From Bacillota bacterium (GTDB lineage Bacteria; Bacillota; Clostridia; Peptostreptococcales; Anaerovoracaceae), in contig JAFWZZ010000015.1 in assembly GCA_017522185.1 (NCBI GenBank), forward strand, positions 1-64,000: DNA of 64,000 bases, in the 5' to 3' direction. Below the pieces are notes generated by a model. The model ran no database searches. It worked only from the letters and a program-made list of their open reading frames with translations, and was not told the DNA's origin. The position numbers and the translations under genes are program-made. Positions 26,292 through 34,417 of this stretch are shown here, piece after piece (the first letter of the stretch is position 1; each line of letters opens with the position of its first letter).

Positions 26292-26819
26292 CTACGGAAT
26301 ATCACAAACATAAACTTCCTGTTGCAGCAATTCGCATCGGTGAAGTATGCCGCGGTAGCTGAAATCCTTCTCACAGATTTCTTCGGCAAGGCTCTCCAGA
26401 TACCCCCGACCTTCTTCGCTGGCAAGATTCATGCAGTCCCTGATTAACAAGCAAAGCTGTTCTTTTCCCGGTAGCCCCTCTTCATTGGGGACAAAAATCA
26501 TCTTTATCCTGCTCTTCAACGGATCGTAAAACACAGTCTCTGTACTGATGACATATCGGTCCGGGAACAGATAATGCCGTTCGTTTGCTTCCATCTGCCC
26601 AATGAGATTGCAAAACATCTGAAACACTTCTTCTGTAGACATCTGCTTCATCTGGTGCAATGGTCTGCATCCGCCCGTCTGAAACACGGCGGAAATACCA
26701 GCTGTATCCTGTATGAAACTGACCGGCAGAAACACGTCCATGATGCCCATGGCCAGCTGTTCCATCATCCATTTCGGGATTCCGTCCTTCCCGTAAAACA
26801 CCGTTTTATTCTGATTCAT
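26292..26819 (-). CDS. DUF6382-like protein of the Tad locus, no FHA domain
   Basis: The start at 26819 (MNQNKTVFYG) has GGAGG 5 nt upstream and begins one base before the end of the previous gene. The 175-residue protein resembles the domain found N-terminal to FHA domains in clostridial Tad loci, with the stretch FLPVSFIQDTAGISAVF and the later VYDPLKSRIKMIFVPNEE-type pattern. No FHA domain follows; the protein simply stops. That family name is from memory, so the assignment is moderate. Position at the end of the pilus operon suggests a cytoplasmic regulatory or assembly role. Confidence 0.6.
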   Translation of the reverse strand: MNQNKTVFYGKDGIPKWMMEQLAMGIMDVFLPVSFIQDTAGISAVFQTGGCRPLHQMKQMSTEEVFQMFCNLIGQMEANERHYLFPDRYVISTETVFYDPLKSRIKMIFVPNEEGLPGKEQLCLLIRDCMNLASEEGRGYLESLAEEICEKDFSYRGILHRCELLQQEVYVCDIP

Positions 26820-26820
26820 C

Positions 26821-27564
26821 TCATCCTCCACACTTACTGCAGGGGGTATACCCCTGAGACTCTGCTTTGTGCTGTCCCCTGGTGACATAATAGCGTTTGA
26901 TTATGCTGCATCCGGCCACGTGATACGCTTCGCCGTATTTATCGAAGCAATATACCGGGCTTCCAATCTGAGCTGACTGGGCTTGACATAGTTTGCAGCT
27001 TTTGTATTGTTTCTGAATGGCCGCCGTCAGGTAAACCATCTGACAGCTTCCCGTCACATAGGTACAGCTTTTGCGATGATAGCGCATGCCCCATTGGGGA
27101 AAGATATATACGGTTCTGTCTTCTTCCGCCGGTCTGCCTTCCGGTGCCTGCCTGTGAAGCGTTCCGCTAAAAGCACGCACCGTCATTCTGTTGGTAAAGG
27201 TCGTACTTTTGAACAGTCCATAGAAGTCATTTCCATCATAATAGAAATGGTAATCCACCGTAATAAGATCATCGATACCGTGTTTCCGGTAGCTGTATTT
27301 GCAAGATGTAAACCGAAGAACAGATGCCTTTGGGTTTTCGGCAGCAGTTCTGGATTTCATGCGCAGTTTCATGGTCTGCTTTTCCGGCGCAAAAGGTGCC
27401 TTTGCCGACTCCAGCCGCAGTTCATCACAGACAGAAAAAGCCGTATTCTCGGCGGCAGAAAGTGCCGGAACTGCCGAAATCAGCATGAGAACAGCCAGTA
27501 TAAACAGCGGCATGATGATGGACGCTTCCACCAGATAACTCCCCTTTTTCCCCATTCTATTCAT
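26821..27564 (-). CDS. TadE-like pseudopilin with a cysteine-rich C-terminal domain
   Basis: The start at 27564 (MNRMGKKGSYLVEAS) has GGAGG 6 nt upstream and overlaps the end of the previous gene by 8 bp. The protein has 247 residues. Residues 6-35 are a TadE-type N-terminus: glycine, glutamate, then one hydrophobic membrane helix. The extracytoplasmic part ends in two similar units, YHRKSC...CKLC and YHVAGC...CSKC, each a histidine-cysteine followed about 30 residues later by CxxC, like zinc-binding or Ada-like motifs. The product is probably a minor pilus-tip or assembly protein. Confidence 0.75.
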   Translation of the reverse strand: MNRMGKKGSYLVEASIIMPLFILAVLMLISAVPALSAAENTAFSVCDELRLESAKAPFAPEKQTMKLRMKSRTAAENPKASVLRFTSCKYSYRKHGIDDLITVDYHFYYDGNDFYGLFKSTTFTNRMTVRAFSGTLHRQAPEGRPAEEDRTVYIFPQWGMRYHRKSCTYVTGSCQMVYLTAAIQKQYKSCKLCQAQSAQIGSPVYCFDKYGEAYHVAGCSIIKRYYVTRGQHKAESQGYTPCSKCGG

Positions 27565-28753
27565 AGGTTTCCTCCACATGACAGTTTTCCCCATTGATAT
27601 TGAAGGTGTAGGAAAGTCCCCCGTAGTAATCGCTGATGAGAAAGGTATCGTAATAGCTGTACCGCATATTGATCTGAATCAGGTCCATCATGCGCAGCAG
27701 CCTTGTATTTTCGTTCATTATCACCAGCAAAAGCCGGAGATAATCCTCATAGGAATCCCCCGTCTTTGTACCCGTATAAATGCACCCTTCCACATCGTCG
27801 TCCGCAAGGATCATGTCCAAGTCCGTGGCCCAGCTGGCATCTGTCTTTTCCTTTGGCACGGGATAGCCTTCTGTCAGAAGACGATAGTCGTTGACGCTTT
27901 CCGCATATGCCCACAGTGCCATAACAGAATGGGCCGTTGCTGCTGCCGCAGAAGGTGTCAGAAGCTCTGCTGCCGTATAAACAGCTGCGGACCTGACAGG
28001 GTCTCTTTCCAGAAAAGCCAGATTTGCGGGCTCCCGCAGCGCGATGATTCTCCGTTTTACAACGGCTTCGTTGGCATCATCCGTCTGTTTCCCGCCGATG
28101 AGATATTCCACTTCGGCCTGTAGATACGTGGTTCCCAGTTCCCGGGGATGAGACTGATCCTTAAAATGAGAAAAGATATAGCTTAGCTGCAGGCCGGTAT
28201 CCGAACCCTTCTTCACGAGTCCTTTGAGGCCGGATGCACCGTCGAATGTCTTCTCCAGAGATGACAGGGATATCCCTGCTTTTGCGCCTTCCGACGGCAG
28301 GTCTGCAAAAAGAACACGTGCAGCCGGCTTCTGATGGTGTGTTACGCCTTTGATTTCTTCGGCCGGCCCATTGAATACTCCAGTCAGTGCCGTCTTCCCT
28401 GCGCTAATGACCTGCTCTCTGAATATCTCTACATTCCTGAGAGAATAATCGCAGAGACTGCAGGACGTAATAGTAAGATTTGCATCCCGTTTGCTCTCAA
28501 AGGTTTCATCAGCATAAAAAGCAAGCTTGTCCTGCACCAGTGCCGGATAGCCGTAGTATCCAAACAGATGATACCGCTCCTGCAGGTTCCGGTCGTACTC
28601 CGCAAGAACCGACTGGGACCAGAGGCCGCTGCAGGCCCGGGCAGTTCCGATGATGGTGCCCTTTTTTGCCGCACCGATAAAGATACCAGCCGAACCGATG
28701 AGAACTGCAAGAAAGAGGCAGGCATAGACGGAGAAGAATCCTCTTTTATCCAT
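27557..28753 (-). CDS. DUF5702-like membrane-anchored protein of the Tad locus
   Basis: The start at 28753 (MDKRGFFSVYAC) fits the TadG-type pattern: a short basic, glycine-containing N-terminus and one hydrophobic helix (about 7-27). The 398-residue product has a long extracytoplasmic domain. I assign it to the DUF5702 group seen in clostridial Tad operons. Its start overlaps the preceding TadE-like gene by 8 bp and its end overlaps the next gene by 8 bp, so translation is tightly coupled. The longer upstream frame is rejected because it lies inside the preceding gene. Confidence 0.65.
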   Translation of the reverse strand: MDKRGFFSVYACLFLAVLIGSAGIFIGAAKKGTIIGTARACSGLWSQSVLAEYDRNLQERYHLFGYYGYPALVQDKLAFYADETFESKRDANLTITSCSLCDYSLRNVEIFREQVISAGKTALTGVFNGPAEEIKGVTHHQKPAARVLFADLPSEGAKAGISLSSLEKTFDGASGLKGLVKKGSDTGLQLSYIFSHFKDQSHPRELGTTYLQAEVEYLIGGKQTDDANEAVVKRRIIALREPANLAFLERDPVRSAAVYTAAELLTPSAAAATAHSVMALWAYAESVNDYRLLTEGYPVPKEKTDASWATDLDMILADDDVEGCIYTGTKTGDSYEDYLRLLLVIMNENTRLLRMMDLIQINMRYSYYDTFLISDYYGGLSYTFNINGENCHVEETYE

Positions 28754-29072
28754 CTTCCAGCCCTGCCATTTCCCCCAGACGTATCCATGCCGCCGGCTGC
28801 AGATCGTAGATTCTGTGCTGTTTTTCATCTTTCAGAATATGATTGACCATGCCGTCCAGCTTCGTCTGGTTTTCCTGCGTTCGTTTTCTGATGCGGAAAA
28901 CAGTATCGCTTTCCTGAACCTGGGCGAGCATTTCTTTATGTAAGACAATCTGTCCATGATGGTTTTCATAATAATGAACCATCACCAGAATCAAAGAAAA
29001 GACCACCAGAATCAGAATAGGCAGCACCATGGCAGCTTCCACCATTTCCTCTCCCCTTTTATTGCTCCTCAT
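28746..29072 (-). CDS. TadE-like pseudopilin
   Basis: The 108-residue protein begins MRSNKRGEEMVEAAMVLPIL, the RG-x-E-x-VE-A-x-x-x-P pattern of TadE proteins, and has one membrane helix (about 15-33) and a charged extracytoplasmic tail. Its ATG overlaps the stop codon of the flp pilin gene (ATGA). Confidence 0.8.
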   Translation of the reverse strand: MRSNKRGEEMVEAAMVLPILILVVFSLILVMVHYYENHHGQIVLHKEMLAQVQESDTVFRIRKRTQENQTKLDGMVNHILKDEKQHRIYDLQPAAWIRLGEMAGLEDG

Positions 29073-29221
29073 CGCGGATTCAGCTGGGAGAAGGTGTTGT
29101 TCACAAAGGTTGTGACTTCCGTCTTGAAAATCAGGCCGATGACCACGGCGATGCCGATAAGGATTGCGACCTGAATCATCTCCATGGCACCGACCATGAT
29201 GGTTCCTTTTTTGTTCTTCAT
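29069..29221 (-). CDS. flp: Flp-type pilin, 50 residues
   Basis: A 50-codon gene lies between tadC and the TadE-like gene. The product starts MKNKKGTIMVGAMEMIQVAI and continues with a hydrophobic helix to about residue 32, then a short polar tail ending TFSQLNPR. The size, the basic-glycine leader followed by a hydrophobic helix with an early Glu, and the position in a Tad locus fit a major Flp pilin of the short clostridial type. AAAGGAG lies 8 nt before the ATG. It is too short for typical ORF cut-offs and could be missed by automatic annotation. Confidence 0.85.
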   Translation of the reverse strand: MKNKKGTIMVGAMEMIQVAILIGIAVVIGLIFKTEVTTFVNNTFSQLNPR

Positions 29222-29237
29222 CTCATTTTCTCCTTTC

Positions 29238-30212
29238 TCACATATTCATCATTGCCGGCATGCCGGCAATGATAATCAAAACCAGCAGCAACAGGGCCAA
29301 AGGAAAAGTCATCTTTGTTTCCATCTCCTTTCCCCTCTGCATGGCTGAGGCTTTTCTGCCTTCCCACAAAAGACGGCTCTCTGCTGCAAGTTTTTCTTCC
29401 AGGTTGACGCCGCGATGCTGATGGTCCATCATGATGTTTACCATACGCACATATTCCCGGATGCCTACCTCCTGCGCCATCCCCTTCATCACGGTGATCA
29501 CCATAAATCCGGTCTCATCAGCTTCCTTACGAATCCGGCCAAGCAGCCGGCAGAAGCTGTCCTGGGTACCGCGTGTTGCATAACCTGCCTCGATACGGTA
29601 AAAAGCATCGTGAAAAATCATCCCGCAGTTTAGCAGCAGGAGGAGCTGGTCCACGAAGGAAGGCAGCGCCTTGCGGATTTCCGCTTCATAACGCCGTCTT
29701 CTTTCCTTTTCCTGCTTCCGCTCTGTTTCATATATGTAAAGGAGGCATACCGGCAGCAACAGGAATACCAGCAGGAAACGCAGATCCCGTTTCCCTCTCC
29801 ATCGCAGCACTGTACCGTCATTTAGCTTTTCCGGCAGGGAAATGCGAAGTTCCTTTTTCGTTTCTATCTCATCAATCAGTCCTGCAACTGCATCTTCCAG
29901 AACAAAGTCATCGCGTACCGTTTCATCTTCAGACGCAGCCTTCCCGTCGGACTCCAATTCCGGCGCCTTTATGGACAGTATGACCTCGCAGGTCAGTTTT
30001 TCTCCTCCTTTTTCCGCTTCGACTTCCAGTGGCAGGGACAGTGTCTGCTCCAGACTGTCTCTTTCAATGGCGACAAGGTTCCCATCTTCCCGCACAAGAT
30101 ACCGGCTCCTGCTGACGGAAGAAACCGCCAGGCAGACCAACAGTATGATATTTATACTAATCAGAATCCTGATTTCTTTTTTATGTGCCTTCAGCCAGTC
30201 AGAGTGTAACAT
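29238..30212 (-). CDS. tadC: TadC-like type II secretion system F-domain membrane protein
   Basis: The 324-residue inner-membrane platform protein has an N-terminal anchor (about 15-32), an unusual roughly 100-residue extracytoplasmic insertion, a second membrane helix near 145-160, the cytoplasmic T2SSF helical domain and two C-terminal hydrophobic stretches. TadB and TadC form the platform on which the ATPase drives pilus assembly. It overlaps tadB by 14 bp and is 16 bp before flp. Confidence 0.8.
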   Translation of the reverse strand: MLHSDWLKAHKKEIRILISINIILLVCLAVSSVSRSRYLVREDGNLVAIERDSLEQTLSLPLEVEAEKGGEKLTCEVILSIKAPELESDGKAASEDETVRDDFVLEDAVAGLIDEIETKKELRISLPEKLNDGTVLRWRGKRDLRFLLVFLLLPVCLLYIYETERKQEKERRRRYEAEIRKALPSFVDQLLLLLNCGMIFHDAFYRIEAGYATRGTQDSFCRLLGRIRKEADETGFMVITVMKGMAQEVGIREYVRMVNIMMDHQHRGVNLEEKLAAESRLLWEGRKASAMQRGKEMETKMTFPLALLLLVLIIIAGMPAMMNM

Positions 30213-30945
30213 TTGTCATCTTCTCCATCCAGTAATATGCAAAACCATTGATACCAAGGGCTGCTGCCATCATCAGTCTGCCCCCTTGCGTCGTGTACAT
30301 GGGTTCCAGGTATTCAGGAGACATCCACAGAAGGAAGATGATCATCACCGCCGGCATAATGGCGATAATGGTCCCTTCCAGTCTCTTCTGAGACAGCATG
30401 GTCTGTATTTCCATTTCCAAATTGATTTTTTCCGTCAAAAGTGCCGCCGCTTTATTGACGGCTGCCGCCATGTTGCCGCCAGTCTCCCTGCAGGCGCCAT
30501 AGACCTCCGAGAGCAGCTGAATGTCTTCCAGTCCGCTTCGGGCAGCAAAGTCTGCAAAAAGCTTCTGGTCGCTTTGTCCGGTCTCCTCGATGGCCCTGAG
30601 CATGTACCGCAGCTCGTCTGCCATAATTCCCTTGTCCCCGTAAATATGATACAAAGCGGTTTCCGCTTCCTTCATGGCTTCCGTCATGTGCCTGCCTGTA
30701 GCGAAGGATGCCGACAGGCTGAAGAGGAAGTCCCGGAACTCCTTTAGTAGTGCCTCCTGCCGCCGGTCTCTGCGATAATCCCCGTAGAGTTTCCATGCCG
30801 GTTTCACCGCCGCCGGAAGCAGCAGCACCAGCACCGGACTTTGAAAGAACAGCATGCTGACGCCGGCCAGGGCCAGCGCAGTCACGACGACAGCTGTCTT
30901 CCGCTCCTTTTCTGATAATATGTAAATCTGATACTCTGTCATCAC
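30199..30945 (-). CDS. tadB: TadB-like type II secretion system F-domain membrane protein
   Basis: The 248-residue protein has two N-terminal hydrophobic segments, a T2SSF helical domain with FSLSASFATGRHMTEAM and GGNMAAAVNKAA, and two C-terminal membrane helices. It partners TadC in the assembly platform. Its start overlaps the cpaF stop by 4 bp (ATGA). Confidence 0.85.
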   Translation of the reverse strand: MMTEYQIYILSEKERKTAVVVTALALAGVSMLFFQSPVLVLLLPAAVKPAWKLYGDYRRDRRQEALLKEFRDFLFSLSASFATGRHMTEAMKEAETALYHIYGDKGIMADELRYMLRAIEETGQSDQKLFADFAARSGLEDIQLLSEVYGACRETGGNMAAAVNKAAALLTEKINLEMEIQTMLSQKRLEGTIIAIMPAVMIIFLLWMSPEYLEPMYTTQGGRLMMAAALGINGFAYYWMEKMTNVTL

Positions 30946-32108
30946 GTGTTTCCTTTTAGCTGCATTTTCCTTGTTCTTTGAAGGGCATTCCCTGTGGAAG
31001 TCAGATTTTGGTTTTCGTCCAGGGTAAACAACGGATTCAGCACGTATTTCCCATTCTCAAAGTCCAGAAGTTCCTGCACTTCCATCACCATTCTCCGACC
31101 GGGACCCAGCCGGCCCAGATGAACCAGCACATCGATCCCTTCTACAATCTGTGCGCGAATGGCATCCATGGGAATCTGGGCAGACATCAGATACATGGCC
31201 TCCAGCCTCCGGAGCATGCCTTCCACGGAGTTGCCGTGCCCGGTACTCATGCTGCCGTCGTGGCCTGTATTCATGGCCTGCAGCATATCGGCCACCTCTT
31301 TGCCACGGACTTCACCTACGATAATACGGTCCGGACGCATACGAAGACTGGTCTTAATCAGCATGTCCATTGAAACAGCCCCCTGCCCCATGGCATTGGC
31401 CTGATGACATTCCATCTGGACCAGATTCCGGATATGGTGCAGCTGCAACTCTGCGGAGTCCTCAATGACGATGACGCGTTCGTCCTTTGGGATGGCTTCC
31501 GACAACGCATTAAGGAAGGTAGTCTTTCCCGAAGACGTCCCGCCACAGATAAACAGGTTATATCCGCAACGGACCAGCTCATACAGGAATTCTGCACATT
31601 CAGCAGAGATGGTACCTCCTGCGATCATATCCGCCATGCGAATGCGCTCTTTGGCGAATTTCCGGATGGTCAGAATTGGACCGCCGGCTGCAATATTCTT
31701 GTACACCGCGTTAACACGGGATCCGTCAGACAGTCTGGCATCCAGGATTGGATGCATCTCGTTGATTTCACGGTGTACTGCCGCGGCAATGTTACGGATG
31801 ACTTCTTCCAGTTCTTCCACGGATTCAAAGGATTCTTCAAGCTGCACGATGCCTTCTCTCGTCTCAAAGAAGAAGGTATCCGGCCCGTTGATCATGATTT
31901 CGTTGACCCGTTCGTCTTTCATATATAAATCCAGGATTCCCAGCTTACTACGCAGTCTGGCATAAAGCCTGCGTATCAGGGGACCGTATTCATGAAAGGG
32001 TCTTTGCCTTCCGTCGTTCAGCACGATTTCTTCAATGCAGGCCATGACCTGTTCGTCGGAAAGTTCCCCGCCGGAGTTCATCAGCCTCTTTCTTATTTCA
32101 TCGATCAT
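30942..32108 (-). CDS. cpaF: Tad pilus assembly ATPase CpaF/TadA
   Basis: The 388-residue secretion ATPase of the VirB11/PilB superfamily has Walker A GGTSSGKTT at 189-197, an Asp box around VIEDSAELQL, and Walker B MRPDRIIVGEVRG with the His box MSTGHGNS. It hydrolyses ATP to extrude Flp pilin. It overlaps the upstream tadZ-like gene by 11 bp and tadB by 4 bp, so the operon is strongly coupled. Confidence 0.95.
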   Translation of the reverse strand: MIDEIRKRLMNSGGELSDEQVMACIEEIVLNDGRQRPFHEYGPLIRRLYARLRSKLGILDLYMKDERVNEIMINGPDTFFFETREGIVQLEESFESVEELEEVIRNIAAAVHREINEMHPILDARLSDGSRVNAVYKNIAAGGPILTIRKFAKERIRMADMIAGGTISAECAEFLYELVRCGYNLFICGGTSSGKTTFLNALSEAIPKDERVIVIEDSAELQLHHIRNLVQMECHQANAMGQGAVSMDMLIKTSLRMRPDRIIVGEVRGKEVADMLQAMNTGHDGSMSTGHGNSVEGMLRRLEAMYLMSAQIPMDAIRAQIVEGIDVLVHLGRLGPGRRMVMEVQELLDFENGKYVLNPLFTLDENQNLTSTGNALQRTRKMQLKGNT

Positions 32109-33084
32109 GATTTCGTTCCATCATTTCCTTTACCAGCCTGCCAGCCTCCCACTGTACCTGCTTCATGGCAGACAGATCCAGGAGGCCGTTCTCCAGCAGG
32201 GCCGGTGCAGTGTGCTCTGCTGCATCCTGTGCATCCAGAGAAATGACCTTCACCGGTGTCCCTGCTGCGAGGCCTTCTAACAACTGTAAGATCTCTTTGA
32301 AAAAGGGTTCCGGAACCAGGTCTTTGCTGTCTGCCGTCAGAATAATCTCGTCACTACGACAAAGAAGCTCCCGGTTATTCCCAGAGAAATGATTCCCTAT
32401 GTCCAGAAACAGAAAGGCATATTTCCCATAATCATCTATCTTCTGCAGGAGTCGGTGAAGCTGCAGGGGGTGCAGCTCATCAAAATATGGGTTAGACGTA
32501 TTCGTGTCGACGCAGTCAACATGGAGGTCCCTGCGGATAAACGATTCTAAGGGAAAATCCCGCTCCTGCTCCAGATGATAGAGCAGATGCAACAGGCCCT
32601 TCCCGCCATCTGATGTCAAAAAGCGCTTGGAGCCATCGATGGGACAAAGATTCAGATACAGGCACCGCAATCCGAAATGACGATACAGGATTTCTCCGGC
32701 GGCCAGTGCAAGAGCCGTACCGCAGGCCCCTCCTGTCAAAGAAGAAAACATCAGGATTCTGCACCGGACATCTCCTGCAAACTCCAGGTTTTTCCCGGTC
32801 TCCCGGTAATGGATATACAGAAGACTGCCCACAAAGGAACCGGCATCCCGAAAACGGAATATCCTGTAAGGCGGTCCCTCATAAATCCGCTCTTCGTCCG
32901 GGCTGCTGCACAGGAGAATCTCTTTATGGGAATGCAGCTCCCGGTCAGTCAAAAGCAGATCGAAATCCGCTTCATCAAAATCAGCGTCAACCAACGTAAA
33001 ACAAAGATTTCTTCCTTCTGCTGCAAGACCTCTCACCAGGCTGCAGGCAAAGTCCCTGTCCTGCAGTTGTACGCATACTTTCAT
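32098..33084 (-). CDS. TadZ/CpaE-like protein with a degenerate P-loop
   Basis: The product has 328 residues from ATG at 33084 (33087 is the alternative), with AGGA upstream. Residues 1-100 resemble a receiver-like domain. The second half is a ParA/MinD-like fold, but the P-loop position reads SSLTGGACGTALAL (about 114-127), lacking the lysines of a functional KGGVGKT motif. TadZ proteins mark the cell-surface site where Tad pili assemble. It is the first gene of the pilus operon, behind a promoter at 33113-33141. Confidence 0.7.
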   Translation of the reverse strand: MKVCVQLQDRDFACSLVRGLAAEGRNLCFTLVDADFDEADFDLLLTDRELHSHKEILLCSSPDEERIYEGPPYRIFRFRDAGSFVGSLLYIHYRETGKNLEFAGDVRCRILMFSSLTGGACGTALALAAGEILYRHFGLRCLYLNLCPIDGSKRFLTSDGGKGLLHLLYHLEQERDFPLESFIRRDLHVDCVDTNTSNPYFDELHPLQLHRLLQKIDDYGKYAFLFLDIGNHFSGNNRELLCRSDEIILTADSKDLVPEPFFKEILQLLEGLAAGTPVKVISLDAQDAAEHTAPALLENGLLDLSAMKQVQWEAGRLVKEMMERNHDR

Positions 33085-33112
33085 CATGTGTCCTGTCCCC
33101 TTTCTCGAGGAT

Positions 33113-33141
33113 AGCATAGCACGATGTCTCCGACTCGTCAA
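33113..33141 (-). promoter_or_regulatory. Probable promoter of the Tad operon
   Basis: Minus-strand TTGACG (33136-33141), a 17-bp spacer and TATGCT (33113-33118), about 30 bp before the tadZ-like start. Confidence 0.55.
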
Positions 33142-33160
33142 CCATAAATTTACATTTTAT

Positions 33161-33853
33161 TTATTTATTTACATTTTCTCCAGATAGTTCCTTTAGTTTC
33201 CCCAGCGCTTCCCTTAAACCACCGGTTTCGTCGATGATTCCAATCTTTACGGCGTCCTCTCCGAAGAGAATGGTGCCTACATCGTTAGACATGTTTCCAG
33301 TAGCATTCATCTTCTCTTCGATATGGAGTTTTGACGCTTTTGAATGGGCCACAATAAAATCTACTACACGTTCCTGGGTCTTTCTCATATAGTCGAAGGT
33401 GGCGTCTGCCGTAATCAAAGTCCCGCTGGTCCTGATGGGATGCAGCGTCATGGTTGCGCTCTTTGCCACAAAGGAATAATCAGCGGAAACCGCCAGCGGA
33501 ATGCCGATGCTGTGGCCGCCGCCGATGACAAGGGATACGGTCGGTTTTGACAGGGATGCAATCAGTTCCGCCAGGGCCAGGCCGGCTTCCACGTCGCCTC
33601 CCACGGTATTCAGCACCAAAAGCAGGCCTTTGATGTCCGGATTCTCCTCTACCATGATCAGCTGTGGAATCAGATGCTCGTACTTGGTGGTTTTGTTGTC
33701 GCTGGCAAGAACCATATGGCCTTCCACACAGCCGATAATCGGAATGTACTGATAATCGCTCTTGAAGTTTGTCCCCGCGGCCAGGAGGCCCAGTTCCTTA
33801 ATCAGATCCACAGGTTCCGCCGCCTGGGTGGTCTTATCTTTTTCTTCGCACAT
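33161..33853 (-). CDS. tepA: TepA-like ClpP-fold protease
   Basis: The start at 33853 has AAAGGA 8 nt upstream, giving 230 residues. The ClpP/crotonase fold has GGDVEAGLALA (85-95), the nucleophile Ser115 in GGGHSIG and His138 in TLHPIR. It matches the Bacillus TepA/YmfB group, located near spoIIIE and dapA and thought to process exported peptides. Here it is divergent from ylmC, which belongs to the same Bacillus neighbourhood. The shared 59-bp intergenic region has no clear -35/-10. Confidence 0.85.
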   Translation of the reverse strand: MCEEKDKTTQAAEPVDLIKELGLLAAGTNFKSDYQYIPIIGCVEGHMVLASDNKTTKYEHLIPQLIMVEENPDIKGLLLVLNTVGGDVEAGLALAELIASLSKPTVSLVIGGGHSIGIPLAVSADYSFVAKSATMTLHPIRTSGTLITADATFDYMRKTQERVVDFIVAHSKASKLHIEEKMNATGNMSNDVGTILFGEDAVKIGIIDETGGLREALGKLKELSGENVNK

Positions 33854-33912
33854 AAAAAAAGTCCTTTCGTCATAAAATTTAAAAAATATTATGCGCAAAG
33901 GACGGGTGATTT

Positions 33913-34146
33913 ATGCTGTTAAGCGAGATTGGTGACAAGGAAATCATAGATTTAACGAAAGGCAGCCGCCACGGTGCTCTGGGCGATGCAGAGATTCTTT
34001 TTGACCCTCAGACGGGATCGATCAAAGCCCTCATGGTACCGAATTTCATGGAAAAAAGCCGGTTTGGCAGCTTCCACGACCATTTCCAGCTGCCCTGGGA
34101 AGCCATTGAGAAGATCGGGCTGGATTTGATTATTTTCCGGTCGTAA
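33913..34146 (+). CDS. YlmC/YmxH family PRC-barrel protein
   Basis: The 77-residue PRC-barrel protein has the family pattern LLSEIGDKEIIDLTKGSRHG, LGDAEI and an IKALMVP strand, ending in the short WEAIEKIGLDLIIF. YlmC/YmxH proteins are associated with sporulation in Bacillota. AAAGGA lies upstream. A GC-poor hairpin terminator follows at 34168. Confidence 0.85.
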   Translation: MLLSEIGDKEIIDLTKGSRHGALGDAEILFDPQTGSIKALMVPNFMEKSRFGSFHDHFQLPWEAIEKIGLDLIIFRS

Positions 34147-34167
34147 GGAATGGAAGAATTCGTCATT

Positions 34168-34208
34168 AGTGTATATTTTTTCTTCGTAAAGTATACACTA
34201 TTTATACT
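34168..34208 (+). terminator. AT-rich terminator of ylmC
   Basis: AGTGTATA (34168-34175) pairs with TATACACT (34192-34199), and the stem extends inward by A-T and G-U pairs. A T-rich tail follows. Confidence 0.6.
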
Positions 34209-34328
34209 TTTTCATGCTCATAGTTTAGAAACGAGTTAAAGTGGTTAGAATTCATGTACACTTTTAGAAAATATAGGAAAATATAGTGATTTCCTGAGGC
34301 TGACACGCTTTCATGCTCTTCCGAACAT

Positions 34329-34361
34329 GAAAAAAGACCCGCTTTCGCAAGCGGGTCTTTT
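34329..34361 (-). terminator. Terminator of the alcohol dehydrogenase gene
   Basis: A perfect AAGACCCGCTT/AAGCGGGTCTT stem with a 4-nt loop and TTTTTTC on the minus strand; the plus strand ends in TTTTG. Confidence 0.92.
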
Positions 34362-34417
34362 GATATCTTTAATGAAAGTCCATTTATTCGGTAGCCTTTC
34401 ACGCCAGTCAGTCATGA

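Larger units (their letters stand above)
34147..34417. other. Intergenic region after ylmC, two terminators only
   Basis: The 271-bp gap contains an AT-rich hairpin serving ylmC (34168-34208) and a strong GC-rich terminator for the alcohol dehydrogenase gene (34329-34361). No gene is supported between them. Confidence 0.8.

Noticed and set aside
26183-26425. 80-codon frame between the DUF6382-like gene and the Trp-rich gene
   Set aside because: It overlaps both supported genes in another frame and has no matching start signal.
34202-34402. 66-codon open frame after ylmC
   Set aside because: It spans the strong terminator hairpin at 34329-34361 and lacks a ribosome binding site.
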